DNA of 64,000 nt, taken from the NCBI RefSeq assembly GCF_002153425.1, contig NZ_KZ119600.1, forward strand, positions 686,418 through 750,417, written 5' to 3'. This DNA comes from Litchfieldia alkalitelluris. Its GTDB lineage: Bacteria > Bacillota > Bacilli > Bacillales > Salisediminibacteriaceae. How positions within the stretch are numbered: position 1 is the first letter of the stretch; each line of letters starts with the position of its first letter. The notes below the pieces were generated by a model. It did not search any database. It was not told where the DNA came from and saw nothing but the letters and a program-made list of their open reading frames with translations. Shown here in pieces: positions 1 through 8,373 of this stretch. The translations under genes were made by a program, and so were the position numbers.

Positions 1-165
1 CACGGAATGGAGACTGAAATAGAGCGGAGGAGCGATTTGAGTCTTCATTTTCACGAAATGGAGACTGAAATAGAGCGGTGGTGTGAATTGAGTCTTCATT
101 TTCACGGAATGGAGACTGAAACAGAGCTGGGACAGGATTTGAGTCTTCATTTTTTTAATTTGAGG
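1..165. repeat. Palindromic tandem array A1 (51-bp period, GGAGACT family)
   Basis: Three units repeat with an exact 51-bp step: GGAGACTGAA starts at about 9, 60 and 111. Each unit also carries TTGAGTCTTCATT, an imperfect inverted copy of AATGGAGACTGAA, so adjacent units form a stem of about 13 bp with a 7-base loop. The stretch is open in one frame only because 51 is a multiple of 3, so I do not call it a gene. The array continues past the left edge of the window. The same family opens the array at about 61300. Confidence 0.85.
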
Positions 166-229
166 GAATATAGTAGAGCTTCCAGTGCCCCGACAAAGAA
201 TGAATACCACTAGGACTCAGAACAACAAA

Positions 230-256
230 GGCCGGGCAGTTTTTGCCTGGTTTTCT
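230..256 (+). terminator. Terminator-like hairpin
   Basis: CCGGGCAG and TTGCCTGG are separated by a short T-rich loop and followed by TTTTC. It lies only about 20 bases before the start codon of the next gene, so it is either the end of an upstream transcript or a leader hairpin of the protease gene. A nearly identical hairpin ends the minus-strand GH5 gene near 43820. Confidence 0.5.
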
Positions 257-274
257 TAGAACTTTTCATATTTA

Positions 275-1207
275 ATGTTTGAGCAGTATAATGAAATTAT
301 AGTTCCTTCAATAGAAAACAGATATCATTTTGTGGATCCATGTCAGGAGGGGGACATTATTAGTTATAGAGACGATGAAAATAGTACGAATAGCCATGAC
401 GAAAAACAACATAAAGCAAAGGAAGATGAGCTTTATTTTGATGGCGAAAAGTATTATACAAGGGAAGAGTTTTTTAATCCGGAAGATGAAGAAGAGACAA
501 AGCCACCTAAAAAGAAGAGATGGTTAAGGGTTACGATTGCTTCTATTTTGACCATTGCATTATTAACAAATGTTTGGCAAATGTGGCCACGACTGTTTAA
601 TTTTGATTCCATTGAATTTATACAAATATCAAGGGAATTATCGCAGAATGATGACGTGCAATTGTATAAGGAATCAATTGTTGTCGTCAGGGCAGGTGGT
701 AGTAAAGGAACGGGTTTCTACATTTCAGAGGATGGATATATCATTACCAACCAACATGTTGTCGATGATGCGAATGTTGCCACCGTTACGTTTCAAGGTG
801 GAGATGCCTATCGTGCAGAGGTAATTGAGACAAATGAAGAGATAGATATTGCTGTTTTACATATCACTGATGATGCACCAGATCATCCCGTCTTGGAGTT
901 TCATGATACTTGGGAAAGGGACATGGACGTTTATGTTATAGGAAACCCATTATTTTTTAATTTCATCGCAAACAGAGGTCATGTGATTGGCATGACGGAA
1001 GGCCGAGAAGTGCCATTCCTCATGCTGGATGCACCAATTTATAGAGGGAATAGTGGTAGCCCAGTGATTAATCAAGATGGAAAAGTCGTGGGCGTGGTCT
1101 TCGCTACGAGTCGAATAGATGTTGATGGCGAGCGCATGCGGGTGGGCCTCTCCGTGCCAGTGGATTATTTAAAAAACTATTTAGAGTTTGAAATAGAAGT
1201 AGACTAG
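275..1207 (+). CDS. Membrane-anchored trypsin-like serine protease (HtrA/DegP-type catalytic domain, no PDZ)
   Basis: 310 residues. The acidic N-terminal cytoplasmic part (1-82) is followed by a basic stretch and one membrane segment (about 84-101), so the protease domain would be outside the membrane. The chymotrypsin-fold triad is visible as His161 in TNQHVV, Asp191 in DIAVL and Ser260 in GNSGSP. The protein stops right after the second barrel, so the PDZ domain of HtrA/DegP is missing. This points to a regulatory or quality-control surface protease rather than a full HtrA chaperone-protease; the substrate is unknown. The ATG has no good Shine-Dalgarno and a terminator-like hairpin sits just upstream. 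A strong GGAGGGGG stretch lies inside the reading frame near 345 without a standard start codon after it, so the true N-terminus is uncertain. Confidence 0.8.
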   Translation: MFEQYNEIIVPSIENRYHFVDPCQEGDIISYRDDENSTNSHDEKQHKAKEDELYFDGEKYYTREEFFNPEDEEETKPPKKKRWLRVTIASILTIALLTNVWQMWPRLFNFDSIEFIQISRELSQNDDVQLYKESIVVVRAGGSKGTGFYISEDGYIITNQHVVDDANVATVTFQGGDAYRAEVIETNEEIDIAVLHITDDAPDHPVLEFHDTWERDMDVYVIGNPLFFNFIANRGHVIGMTEGREVPFLMLDAPIYRGNSGSPVINQDGKVVGVVFATSRIDVDGERMRVGLSVPVDYLKNYLEFEIEVD

Positions 1208-1384
1208 AACTAGAGTGCCATAGAGTGTGCTCATTTCATAAGGTTGATTATTAGAAGGGTAAGTAGTTAATGAAGGAGGCGCCATTTTAACTTTGGTGGT
1301 CTCTTTCAATGTTTTGAGCATAGAAAATTGATTTTTGGGGGGGAAACTGGTAGTGAGGGTCTGGAGTGATGGCCGCAGACTTTG

Positions 1385-1584
1385 GAAATGCGGACTGAAA
1401 AATGAGTATGTATGAAGTTCAGTCCGCAATCTTAGAAAATGCGGACTGAAAACTGAGAATGTATGAAATTCAGTCCGCAATCTTAGAAAATGCGGACTGA
1501 AAACTGAGAATGTATGAAATTCAGTCCGCAATCTTAGAAAATGCGGACTGAAAAATGAGTGTGTATGAAGTTCAGTCCGCAATC
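1385..1584. repeat. Palindromic tandem array A2, left part (51-bp period, GCGGACT family)
   Basis: Four units with GCGGACTG at 1391, 1442, 1493 and 1544. Across the unit junction TTCAGTCCGCA and TGCGGACTGAA form a perfect 11-bp inverted repeat around an 11-base loop. The array is broken at 1584 by an IS3-family insertion and resumes at 3130 in register. It stays open as a minus-strand frame only because of the 51-bp period. Confidence 0.9.
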
Positions 1585-1730
1585 TGGTCCTCTGTCAAGA
1601 AAGTAGACAAAAATTAGAGAGAAATATCGGTTATATGAGTTGATTTTACAAACTTCCGTTAAAGAATTCTGATACTTAATATTCTTATAACTTGGTTAGA
1701 TGTCCATCAGCTGGGTTCTCTCGTTTCTTC

Positions 1731-1845
1731 GCAACTTGACACGGAGCCTCTGCGGGCATGTGTTCCTAGCCACGAAGCCACATAGGTTACAGAACCTGTG
1801 GCTCGCCAAGGAGGCTAACATACCCGCCACTCCGTGTAAAGTTGC
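1731..1845. repeat. Large palindromic element inside the IS
   Basis: 115 bp. The outer arms GCAACTTGACACGGAG (1731-1746) and CTCCGTGTAAAGTTGC (1830-1845) pair with one mismatch. Inner arms GCGGGCATG and CATACCCGC follow, and an inner hairpin AGCCACATAGGTT / AACCTGTGGCT caps the structure. Read on the minus strand it contains a TGGCGGGT...AGCCTCCT signature that recurs in the element at 48649-48795. It lies between the orfB stop and the left IS end. Confidence 0.6.
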
Positions 1846-1865
1846 TTTGTGTCTGCCACTTGAGA

Positions 1866-2753
1866 TTATGCGGCACTTTCTCCTTTGTCTGCTTTTTGCT
1901 TATTGCCATGGAGTTTTTCGTACTCATTTGGCGATACATAGCCTAATGTCGAATGGCTCCTTCTTGCGTTATAAAAGCTCATGATGTACTTCCATATTTC
2001 CTTAGCTGCTACTTCACGGTTCTCAAACTTCTGTCTGTACACTAGCTCTTTTTTAAGTGAGGAAAAAAATGACTCCATGCACGCATTGTCATAACAGTTT
2101 CCTTTACGACTCATACTTATTTGCATGTTACATTCCTTAAGCCGATCAATGTAATCCTGAGAGGTATACTGACTTCCTCGGTCAGAGTGGTGGATTAACC
2201 CTTCCCCTGGTTTTCTTGAACTAATAGCTCGTTCCAAAGCTCTTAATGGCAATTCTTTTGTCATCGTTTTATCTGTAGCCCACCCTATGATTTTTCGGGA
2301 GAACAAATCCATCACTGTCGCTAAGTACAACCAACCCTGCATTGTCCAAATATACGTAATATCCGTTACCCAAACACTATTTGGTTTGTCTACTTCAAAC
2401 TGTCTATTTAATAGATTAGGGTAAATTGGATTTTGATGCTTAGAATCCGTTGTTACCACAAACTTTTTCTTCGGTGTTGCTCGTAACCCCATTTCCCGCA
2501 TATATTTACCAACAGTTCTTTCAGCTATTTTAATCCCAAGTTTCCATAATTCCCTGGTAATCCTAGGGCTACCATAAACAGACCTATATTCAAAGAATAG
2601 CCTACGGATCTTTGCCATTAACCTCTTTTTTCTTTGCTTACAAGGCAAGTTGTTTTCTTTGCTGGTTTTTATCCATTTATAATATCCACTCTTTGAAACC
2701 TTTAGGACTTCGCACATCTTCACAACTCGAAATTCCTTTCGGTGCTCATACAT
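1866..2753 (-). CDS. IS3-family transposase OrfB (DDE catalytic subunit)
   Basis: 295 residues. The N-terminal HTH_21-like region is followed by an rve integrase core. The catalytic triad is visible as Asp in VWVTDITYI, Asp in IHHSDRGSQY and Glu in NACMESFFSSLKKE. The C-terminus carries the usual ARRSHSTLGYVSPNEYE motif. It is normally made as an OrfAB fusion: the orfB frame is open upstream of its ATG back to the A_AAA_AAG slippery site in orfA. No internal stop or frameshift is seen. Confidence 0.93.
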   Translation of the reverse strand: MYEHRKEFRVVKMCEVLKVSKSGYYKWIKTSKENNLPCKQRKKRLMAKIRRLFFEYRSVYGSPRITRELWKLGIKIAERTVGKYMREMGLRATPKKKFVVTTDSKHQNPIYPNLLNRQFEVDKPNSVWVTDITYIWTMQGWLYLATVMDLFSRKIIGWATDKTMTKELPLRALERAISSRKPGEGLIHHSDRGSQYTSQDYIDRLKECNMQISMSRKGNCYDNACMESFFSSLKKELVYRQKFENREVAAKEIWKYIMSFYNARRSHSTLGYVSPNEYEKLHGNKQKADKGESAA

Positions 2754-2767
2754 AAAGTTAAACTTAA

Positions 2768-3073
2768 CTATCGGCCTTTCATGAAGATGTGCGCCGCCTT
2801 TTTTATAATCTCATTCTCCTCCTTTAATTCATTAATTTGATCTAGCAGTTCTTTCTCACGTTTCTTGTACTCTCCAGGTGTAATATATTCTGTTCCTTCT
2901 TTACTTTGCTTTAACTTTTCCCGATACTTTTTTACCCAGCGATATATGTTTTTGCTTGAGATATCCATTTCACTACTAACCTCTGTAGCTTTCTTTCCTT
3001 CTTCTACTACTAACTTAGCGATATACTCTTTAAACTCCTCATCATAGGTTTTAATCATTTTGACACGCTCCAT
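2768..3073 (-). CDS. IS3-family transposase OrfA (helix-turn-helix subunit)
   Basis: 101 residues. An N-terminal helix-turn-helix (about 15-50, ending SSKNIYRWVKKY) is followed by a leucine-zipper-like helix (LLDQINELKEENEIIKKA). A likely downstream start is Met6 (MIKTYDEEF). The frame contains the heptamer A_AAA_AAG at plus-strand 2798-2804, in the zero frame of orfA, where a -1 shift would join OrfA to OrfB to give the active transposase. Confidence 0.9.
   Translation of the reverse strand: MERVKMIKTYDEEFKEYIAKLVVEEGKKATEVSSEMDISSKNIYRWVKKYREKLKQSKEGTEYITPGEYKKREKELLDQINELKEENEIIKKAAHIFMKGR
2798..2804 (-). other. -1 programmed frameshift site (A_AAA_AAG)
   Basis: On the minus strand the codons ATA-AAA-AAG of orfA contain A_AAA_AAG. 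After a -1 slip the frame runs without a stop through GGC GGC GCA into the orfB ATG at 2753. This is the standard way IS3-family elements make OrfAB. Confidence 0.75.
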
Positions 3074-3129
3074 TTCTAGATTATGGTTTTATTCTCTCCA
3101 TAACGTGTCCACTTTATAGTCTAGACCCA

Positions 3130-3290
3130 ATCTTAGGAAATGTGGACTGAAAAATGAGTATGTATGAAGTTCAGTCCGCAATCTTAGAAAATGCGGACTG
3201 AAAAATGAGGTGGTATGAAATTCAGTCCGCAATCTTAGGAAATGCGGACTAGATTTCGAGTTAGAGTAGAATCTAGTCCGCAAAACTAGA
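3130..3290. repeat. Palindromic tandem array A2, right part (GCGGACT family)
   Basis: Three units (about 3141, 3192 and 3243) continue the array interrupted by the IS. The last unit has changed arms, TGCGGACTAGATT and AATCTAGTCCGCA. They still pair perfectly over 13 bp although the inner bases differ in both arms from the usual CTGAA/TTCAG. Confidence 0.88.
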
Positions 3291-3298
3291 ATGTCCAA

Positions 3299-3914
3299 TT
3301 ACATGATTACATTACCCCCTGCCAACATGACAATAGTTCCCCCCTCTCCCACACCATCCAGCCTTTATTAGTAAAAAATGAAACTGTTTAATGATTTTTA
3401 TCGTATTTATTAGTAGGTGGATTTTTCAATAGGAGGAGATGGAGCACAGAACACAGAGCGCAGAACACAGAGCGCAGAGTGCAGAGCGCCGATTTGGTTT
3501 CACTTTACACCGACGTAAACGATGACTATTGTAGGTAGAATTTCATCCTATTGTTTCCAGTATTTAAAAGGGGGTATAATTAAATTATAGGAGATTTTAT
3601 CTAGGGGAGGTGGACTCTTCAAGGTAGTAATAAAGGAATTCATTAATTTTTCCGAGCCTCAGCAGTTGAAGTCATTCAACTACAACCGTAACTCATACAC
3701 TCCATTGCCTCAATGATTTGTGTTTACAAATTATGACACTAGCACATGAATTGGTTCGCAAGATTCGCAACTTCGCAACTTCGCAGATTAGCACATTCAT
3801 ATACTCATAGAATGAGATACAAACTTCATTTTGAAACAATACTTCGTTAAGTAAGTAGAGAAGGTTTTTTCACATTACCATTTTTCTTAAAAAATAACAT
3901 GGGGGGAATTTGGA
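3299..3914. other. Intergenic region with short tandem repeats, no gene seen
   Basis: About 615 bp without a supportable gene. It holds a 14-bp unit AGAACACAGAGCGC repeated about three times (3448-3489, last copy diverged) and a short TTCGCAACTTCGCA repeat near 3765. The promoter of the lipoprotein gene presumably lies in the AT-rich last 150 bp. No clear terminator or RNA structure was recognised. Confidence 0.5.
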
Positions 3915-4409
3915 ATGAAGAAATTATTGCTTCTTTTCATCACAGGGCTCTTTATTATAGCTGGTTGTGCGGAGCAAGCGACTAGCACATCAGCAGATGA
4001 AGGGGAATTCCTAGCACTTGGTGAAACTGGCGCCATATCCAATATGGCAGGAGATTATGAAATTACCGTTGAACGAGTTCAACGATTTGAGGAGTATGAC
4101 GGACGTACACCAGCAAAAGACTATTTTTACCTTATTGATATCGAAGTAGTGAATACAGGAGATAGTGTATTGATCGGCAACGATATTATACGTTCAACCC
4201 TTGTTGGTGATAATTGGGAAATATCGGAAAACTGGTATAGTGCTTTCTTGAAGGAGATTCCAGAGCAACTCCAACCAGGGGAAAGTGCTGAAGTGGAACT
4301 ATTTTTTGACCAAGTTGATTCAGAATCCTATCGATTAAACTTTGCAATTGGCTTAGCGAAGCCATCGAGTGAAAGCAGATGGCAGTTTTCAAAAGGAGAT
4401 ATAGAGTAA
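3915..4409 (+). CDS. Lipoprotein with DUF4352-like immunoglobulin-fold domain
   Basis: 164 residues. The N-terminus is a lipoprotein signal with lipobox IAGC (Cys at 18), so it should be lipid-anchored on the outer face of the membrane. The rest looks like a DUF4352-type beta-sandwich: YEITVERVQRF near the start, YFYLIDIEVVNTGD in the middle, and LQPGESAEVELFF near the end. The ligand and role are unknown. It has its own GGGGG Shine-Dalgarno, stands alone and is closed by a strong terminator. Confidence 0.7.
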   Translation: MKKLLLLFITGLFIIAGCAEQATSTSADEGEFLALGETGAISNMAGDYEITVERVQRFEEYDGRTPAKDYFYLIDIEVVNTGDSVLIGNDIIRSTLVGDNWEISENWYSAFLKEIPEQLQPGESAEVELFFDQVDSESYRLNFAIGLAKPSSESRWQFSKGDIE

Positions 4410-4433
4410 TAATTTAGGAAAGCAATAAAAAGA

Positions 4434-4478
4434 AGGGACAAAGCTGATGATTGTACACAGCTTTGCCCCTTTTTTTTT
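4434..4478 (+). terminator. Rho-independent terminator
   Basis: GGGACAAAGCTG pairs with CAGCTTTGCCCC and is followed by nine T. It ends the lipoprotein gene. Confidence 0.92.
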
Positions 4479-4703
4479 CACCAAAAAAATCTATTATAGT
4501 ATGTTTCGAATTACAGATTGACTAAATAATTCCAATTAAAAAAGGATATCTAATTCCCCTATCGAATAAGAATGTAAATACTACCTCGGATACGACAAAA
4601 GTGCGCAGAGTTATTGGAAATCAGAGGGTTGTTAATACTATATACCAGCAACCAGCATGTTTATTGACTAACCTATTCTATTAACCGGTTGGGGGTAATA
4701 ATA

Positions 4704-7259
4704 ATGGACGAGTATAAAGAACGGCTCCAACGAATGATTGATCAACATAACATATTGGAAAAGGAGCTAGAAAGTGCACTGAAGGAGTATGAATCCCACG
4801 ATTTTATGAAAGAAAACAAAGAGCTACGAGAAAAGTATGAGGAATTTAAGAAGCAACTTCAAGTTCTTAAAGAGAAAGAAGCAACTCTACGCATCGAAAA
4901 CGGAAAGCTGCGATCAGCGCTTCAAGAGCAAATATTGGATGAAAAACTCAGTATTCTAAAAGTCTCCCAGGAAAAACTTGATACATATTTTCAAAAAAGA
5001 TCCGGTTCCCATAAAAATGAGTTACAGTTGTTTGAAGAGGAGACCCAAAGGAAAATAGATAAATTAGTAAAGGAAGCGGAAGTAAATCTAGGCAAGGAAA
5101 AGCATCAAGTTTATATGGATCTTAAAAAAGTATCTCATGAATTAAATGAACGAATTGCCCAACATCGAGCGGAACAGGCAAAGAAAGAAAGGGAATTATT
5201 AAGGGATACTGCGAATCAATTTCTGGAGCATGGAGAGGGAGAGATCCCTGAAGAAGTGATTCAAAAACGTATAAAACAAAATCAAGTTGAAATGAAAATC
5301 GGGCTGAACTGGATTAACAGACTAGGAATCCTATTGATTATTCTAGGAGTTGGCGCAGCGTTTCGTTATTCATATGCAAACTGGTTTAATGATTATTTCA
5401 AAGGTGGGTTATTCTTTCTCCTTGGACTCATCATGATTGCTGGTGGAGAGTTCTTCAGTCAACGTCAGAAACGCACCTTCGCTTTAGGGTTACTTGGTGG
5501 AGGAATAGGAGTCCTATACGGTTCTATCTTTTTTAGCTATTTCTTACTTGAGATCATCGGATTATTTCCGGCTTTATTATTGTCCGTGTTAGTAACAGCA
5601 ACGGCAGTTGTTTTATCTGTTCGATATCAGTCCCGAACGATTTGTTCTTTTGGACTCATCGGTGGGTACTTGCCACTATATTCGTATATTCTTGCCTTCG
5701 GTCTAGAAGGGGCAGCTGTTTATATGGCTATGGGGTACTTATTGATCTTAAACTTGTCGATCTTGATCATCGCTTTCCAGAAACATTGGACAGTCGTACA
5801 CTATATAAGTTTTGCATTTAACATTCCGTCTATGTTTGTACTCATTGCCCTTTCATCAAGTGATTACATGAATTTGATCTATTCTGTATTAACCTTCCTA
5901 ATGTATCTTGGTATCACGATTGCCTATTCGTTTACAAAGAAGGTTGCACTTAAACTTCTGGATGTCATTTTGTTAGGCTTGAATACATTTATCAGTTGTG
6001 TCGTTCTTTACTGGCTATTCAACCAGCTTGCATGGGATGATTTTAGAGGTCTTCTCGCTTTAATATTTAGCGTTGTTTACGTTGGATTAGGGAAGTTTGT
6101 AATGACGTATATGCCTAAAGAGCGAATAACAATGGTCTTGTTTTATGGAACAGCACTAACATTTGCAATTCTAATGATTCCATTCCAGTTCCAATTTGAG
6201 TGGGTCGTACTTGGGTGGCTGATCGAAGGGGTTGTCCTAATCGCTTATGCACATTGGGCAAAAATAAGGTCGGTGGAACGGGCAGGTTGGCTTATTTTCG
6301 TACTCTGTCTCAGCATTTTTTACATTGAAGCATATTGGAATGTCGTATGGAGTTGGGATATTAGCACGCAATTTAACCTGAAATACTTCTCAGTAATGCT
6401 CGGTATGTTATTGATCATGGTGTACTATTTGCTCCAACAACAAAAGTTGGGAGCAACAGCAAATGTTTTCCCAAGCGTTAGGGGATTCATTGATTATTAT
6501 AAATACTTTGTATTAGGAAACTTGTGGTTCTATATGATTTATCAATCACGTTACTTTTACTATGAATGGGTACCAGTAGATTTCACACATTTTTCCTTTT
6601 ATGAATGGATGATGATGTCATTTTTAACAATCGGTTTGTCTTATGCACTTACGAAAATTCCATTATTATATGACCGCACCGTTAAGTATTATTGTTTAGT
6701 GCTTTATGGCATTGGTTCTTTCCTTGGGCTGATGGTGACGATGTTTTTGCCAACATTACAACAAGAGTTCAGTCAAAACACGACAGTTGAGTTTCTTGCC
6801 TTAGGGCTGTTAATCGTATTTAATGTTCTTGTCTTTTTTAGCGGTAGAGATCTCTTACTTACTATCATTCGTCAAAGGTATCAAAACTTGGAACTCTATC
6901 CACTAATTCTAGGGGTTTACTTATTAGGGGTAATGGCTGCCTTTTTAACCGTACAATTTCACCTAGGTGATGTGAGTCTATTATTTACTTCCGTCTTCCT
7001 AGTGATGGCCATCAGCTATATCTCTTATGGCTTTATGAAAAAATTTGTGTATATCCGCCGGCTCGGTTTAGGATTAACGATCCTTTCCACAGGAAAACTC
7101 ATACTTTATGACTTGTCTTTTTTAACCGAAGGCAGCAAAATAATAGCTTATTTCAGCTTTGGAGTTGCTTTGCTTGGTATTTCCTACATGTATCAAAAGG
7201 TCTCGAGTCAGCAAGATGGCCAATCGAAAGAGGAGTCAGGGAAAACGTTAGGGCAATAG
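4704..7259 (+). CDS. Large polytopic membrane protein, DUF2339-like
   Basis: 851 residues from the ATG at 4704, chosen because GGGGGT sits about 8 bases upstream; an in-frame TTG at 4689 would add five residues. Residues 1 to about 190 are highly charged and predicted coiled coil. The remainder is a long series of hydrophobic segments (20 or more), starting after IGLNWINRLGILLIILGVG. This layout of a coiled coil plus very many membrane helices matches DUF2339 proteins, whose function is not established. It stands alone between terminators. Nothing points to a transported substrate. Confidence 0.72.
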   Translation: MDEYKERLQRMIDQHNILEKELESALKEYESHDFMKENKELREKYEEFKKQLQVLKEKEATLRIENGKLRSALQEQILDEKLSILKVSQEKLDTYFQKRSGSHKNELQLFEEETQRKIDKLVKEAEVNLGKEKHQVYMDLKKVSHELNERIAQHRAEQAKKERELLRDTANQFLEHGEGEIPEEVIQKRIKQNQVEMKIGLNWINRLGILLIILGVGAAFRYSYANWFNDYFKGGLFFLLGLIMIAGGEFFSQRQKRTFALGLLGGGIGVLYGSIFFSYFLLEIIGLFPALLLSVLVTATAVVLSVRYQSRTICSFGLIGGYLPLYSYILAFGLEGAAVYMAMGYLLILNLSILIIAFQKHWTVVHYISFAFNIPSMFVLIALSSSDYMNLIYSVLTFLMYLGITIAYSFTKKVALKLLDVILLGLNTFISCVVLYWLFNQLAWDDFRGLLALIFSVVYVGLGKFVMTYMPKERITMVLFYGTALTFAILMIPFQFQFEWVVLGWLIEGVVLIAYAHWAKIRSVERAGWLIFVLCLSIFYIEAYWNVVWSWDISTQFNLKYFSVMLGMLLIMVYYLLQQQKLGATANVFPSVRGFIDYYKYFVLGNLWFYMIYQSRYFYYEWVPVDFTHFSFYEWMMMSFLTIGLSYALTKIPLLYDRTVKYYCLVLYGIGSFLGLMVTMFLPTLQQEFSQNTTVEFLALGLLIVFNVLVFFSGRDLLLTIIRQRYQNLELYPLILGVYLLGVMAAFLTVQFHLGDVSLLFTSVFLVMAISYISYGFMKKFVYIRRLGLGLTILSTGKLILYDLSFLTEGSKIIAYFSFGVALLGISYMYQKVSSQQDGQSKEESGKTLGQ

Positions 7260-7265
7260 AAAAAA

Positions 7266-7308
7266 GTAGTGCAGGTCAAACTCAGCACGAGTAATTCCTG
7301 CACTACAT
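7266..7308. terminator. Hairpin between convergent genes
   Basis: GTAGTGCAGG and CCTGCACTAC form a perfect 10-bp stem between two genes that face each other. The T tracts are weak on both sides, so it is a probable bidirectional terminator. Confidence 0.6.
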
Positions 7309-7338
7309 CTTCCTTCAAGTATCATGATATTCCGCGAC

Positions 7339-8373
7339 CTAAGCCCTAATCTCCTGTCTCATAAAAATGACGTACGATAAAGCAAAGCACAGGAGAGTTG
7401 CAGCAATTAACCCAGTTAGTTGTGGCCAGATGAGAAGGAGGCTCTGACCTAGGGGTAATGTGCTAGGGATAGCCCCCACCACTTGTTCCATCGTTAATGG
7501 GCCAACAGAACGAATAGACGGTGTTAATAAGATTGTTGTTATATCACTGAATAGGTAGTTAGGGTTTAAGTTTGATAAAACTTGAGTAAATCTGCCATCA
7601 GCTTCATTTCCAATACCACCAATAATGTTGACTATCATGGAATAAAAGACACCGAAAAACAACCATATGGCAATACATGAAATGGCTGAAGTGGCCGGCT
7701 GCTTAAACCTGATAGAAAACAAGATGGATAGATTCAGCCAAAAACCGATGTAAACGATGCTCATGAGCATGAATACAATAATGCGCCAGAATTCATCCCA
7801 AGTAGGCGGCAGACCAGTTGCTAAAATACCGAAAGCCATTACGAGAAAACCTAGAGTGAAAATTAATACTGCAATCATAATTAGTGTAGCTATATATTTG
7901 GCATTGATTAAATAATCACGTTGAATTGGCTGAGATACGATTCTGCTTAGCGTACCCCTATTTCGCTCAGCATTAATAGCATCAAATCCTAGGGCAATTC
8001 CTAGTAATGGACCTAGAAAACTAATAAATGTGATAAAAGGTGGCAACGTGCCGTCAGGGTCAGAGATCGTAAATAGTCTCAAGAACAAAAAGGCATTATT
8101 GGCATCAATATTAGCTGCAACGTCTCGTATGTTTGTTAAGGCAGTGTAGAGTGAGCCGAGACAAGTGAGTAAAATAATCAGGAACAGAATCACAAATCGC
8201 CAACTCCTGATTTGGTCAGCCATCTCTTTTTGCACAATCACCCAAAAAGGATGTGGAGCCCTTTCACCCTGGTTTCTTTCTTCAATATGTGCATCTGTAT
8301 TTGCCTCGTCTCCATTCTTTAATTTGACCTTTTTTCCAGTGAAACTAAGTCGTTCTAGGAATGGGAGCTTCAT
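7339..8373 (-). CDS. ABC transporter permease (ABC-2 type)
   Basis: 344 residues from the ATG at 8373, preceded by AAGGAGGTG at good spacing. A longer frame starting at 8412 has no such site. A cytoplasmic N-terminus (about 1-60) is followed by about six hydrophobic segments typical of ABC2 membrane proteins, with the conserved ERNRGTLSRIVSQPIQRD segment after the second one. The start overlaps the end of the ATPase gene by 29 bases, so the two are translationally coupled. It would form the membrane half of an exporter together with the NEW3-domain protein encoded first in the operon. The substrate is unknown. Confidence 0.88.
   Translation of the reverse strand: MKLPFLERLSFTGKKVKLKNGDEANTDAHIEERNQGERAPHPFWVIVQKEMADQIRSWRFVILFLIILLTCLGSLYTALTNIRDVAANIDANNAFLFLRLFTISDPDGTLPPFITFISFLGPLLGIALGFDAINAERNRGTLSRIVSQPIQRDYLINAKYIATLIMIAVLIFTLGFLVMAFGILATGLPPTWDEFWRIIVFMLMSIVYIGFWLNLSILFSIRFKQPATSAISCIAIWLFFGVFYSMIVNIIGGIGNEADGRFTQVLSNLNPNYLFSDITTILLTPSIRSVGPLTMEQVVGAIPSTLPLGQSLLLIWPQLTGLIAATLLCFALSYVIFMRQEIRA

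Larger units (their letters stand above)
1585..3129 (-). mobile_element. IS3-family insertion sequence (IS150-like) inside repeat array A2
   Basis: About 1545 bp. The ends are imperfect inverted repeats: TGGTCCTCTGTC at the left, and TGGGTCTAGAC reading inward from the right, both followed by AAAGT.GACA. A 3-bp direct repeat ATC (1582-1584 and 3130-3132) flanks it, as expected for IS3-type transposition. Removing the element restores the repeat-array sequence (CCGCAATCTTAGG). It carries overlapping-frame orfA and orfB on the minus strand and a large palindrome near its left end. Both reading frames and both ends are intact, so the copy may be active. Confidence 0.88.

Noticed and set aside
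7-213. 68-codon open frame at the left edge
   Set aside because: It is the translation of three 51-bp palindromic repeat units; no ribosome site, and repetitive product.
1181-1582. 133-codon minus-strand frame
   Set aside because: It runs through array A2 and stays open only because the repeat is 51 bp long.
1700-1984. 94-codon plus-strand frame in the IS
   Set aside because: It overlaps the large palindrome and the 3' end of orfB on the other strand; no family match and no ribosome site.
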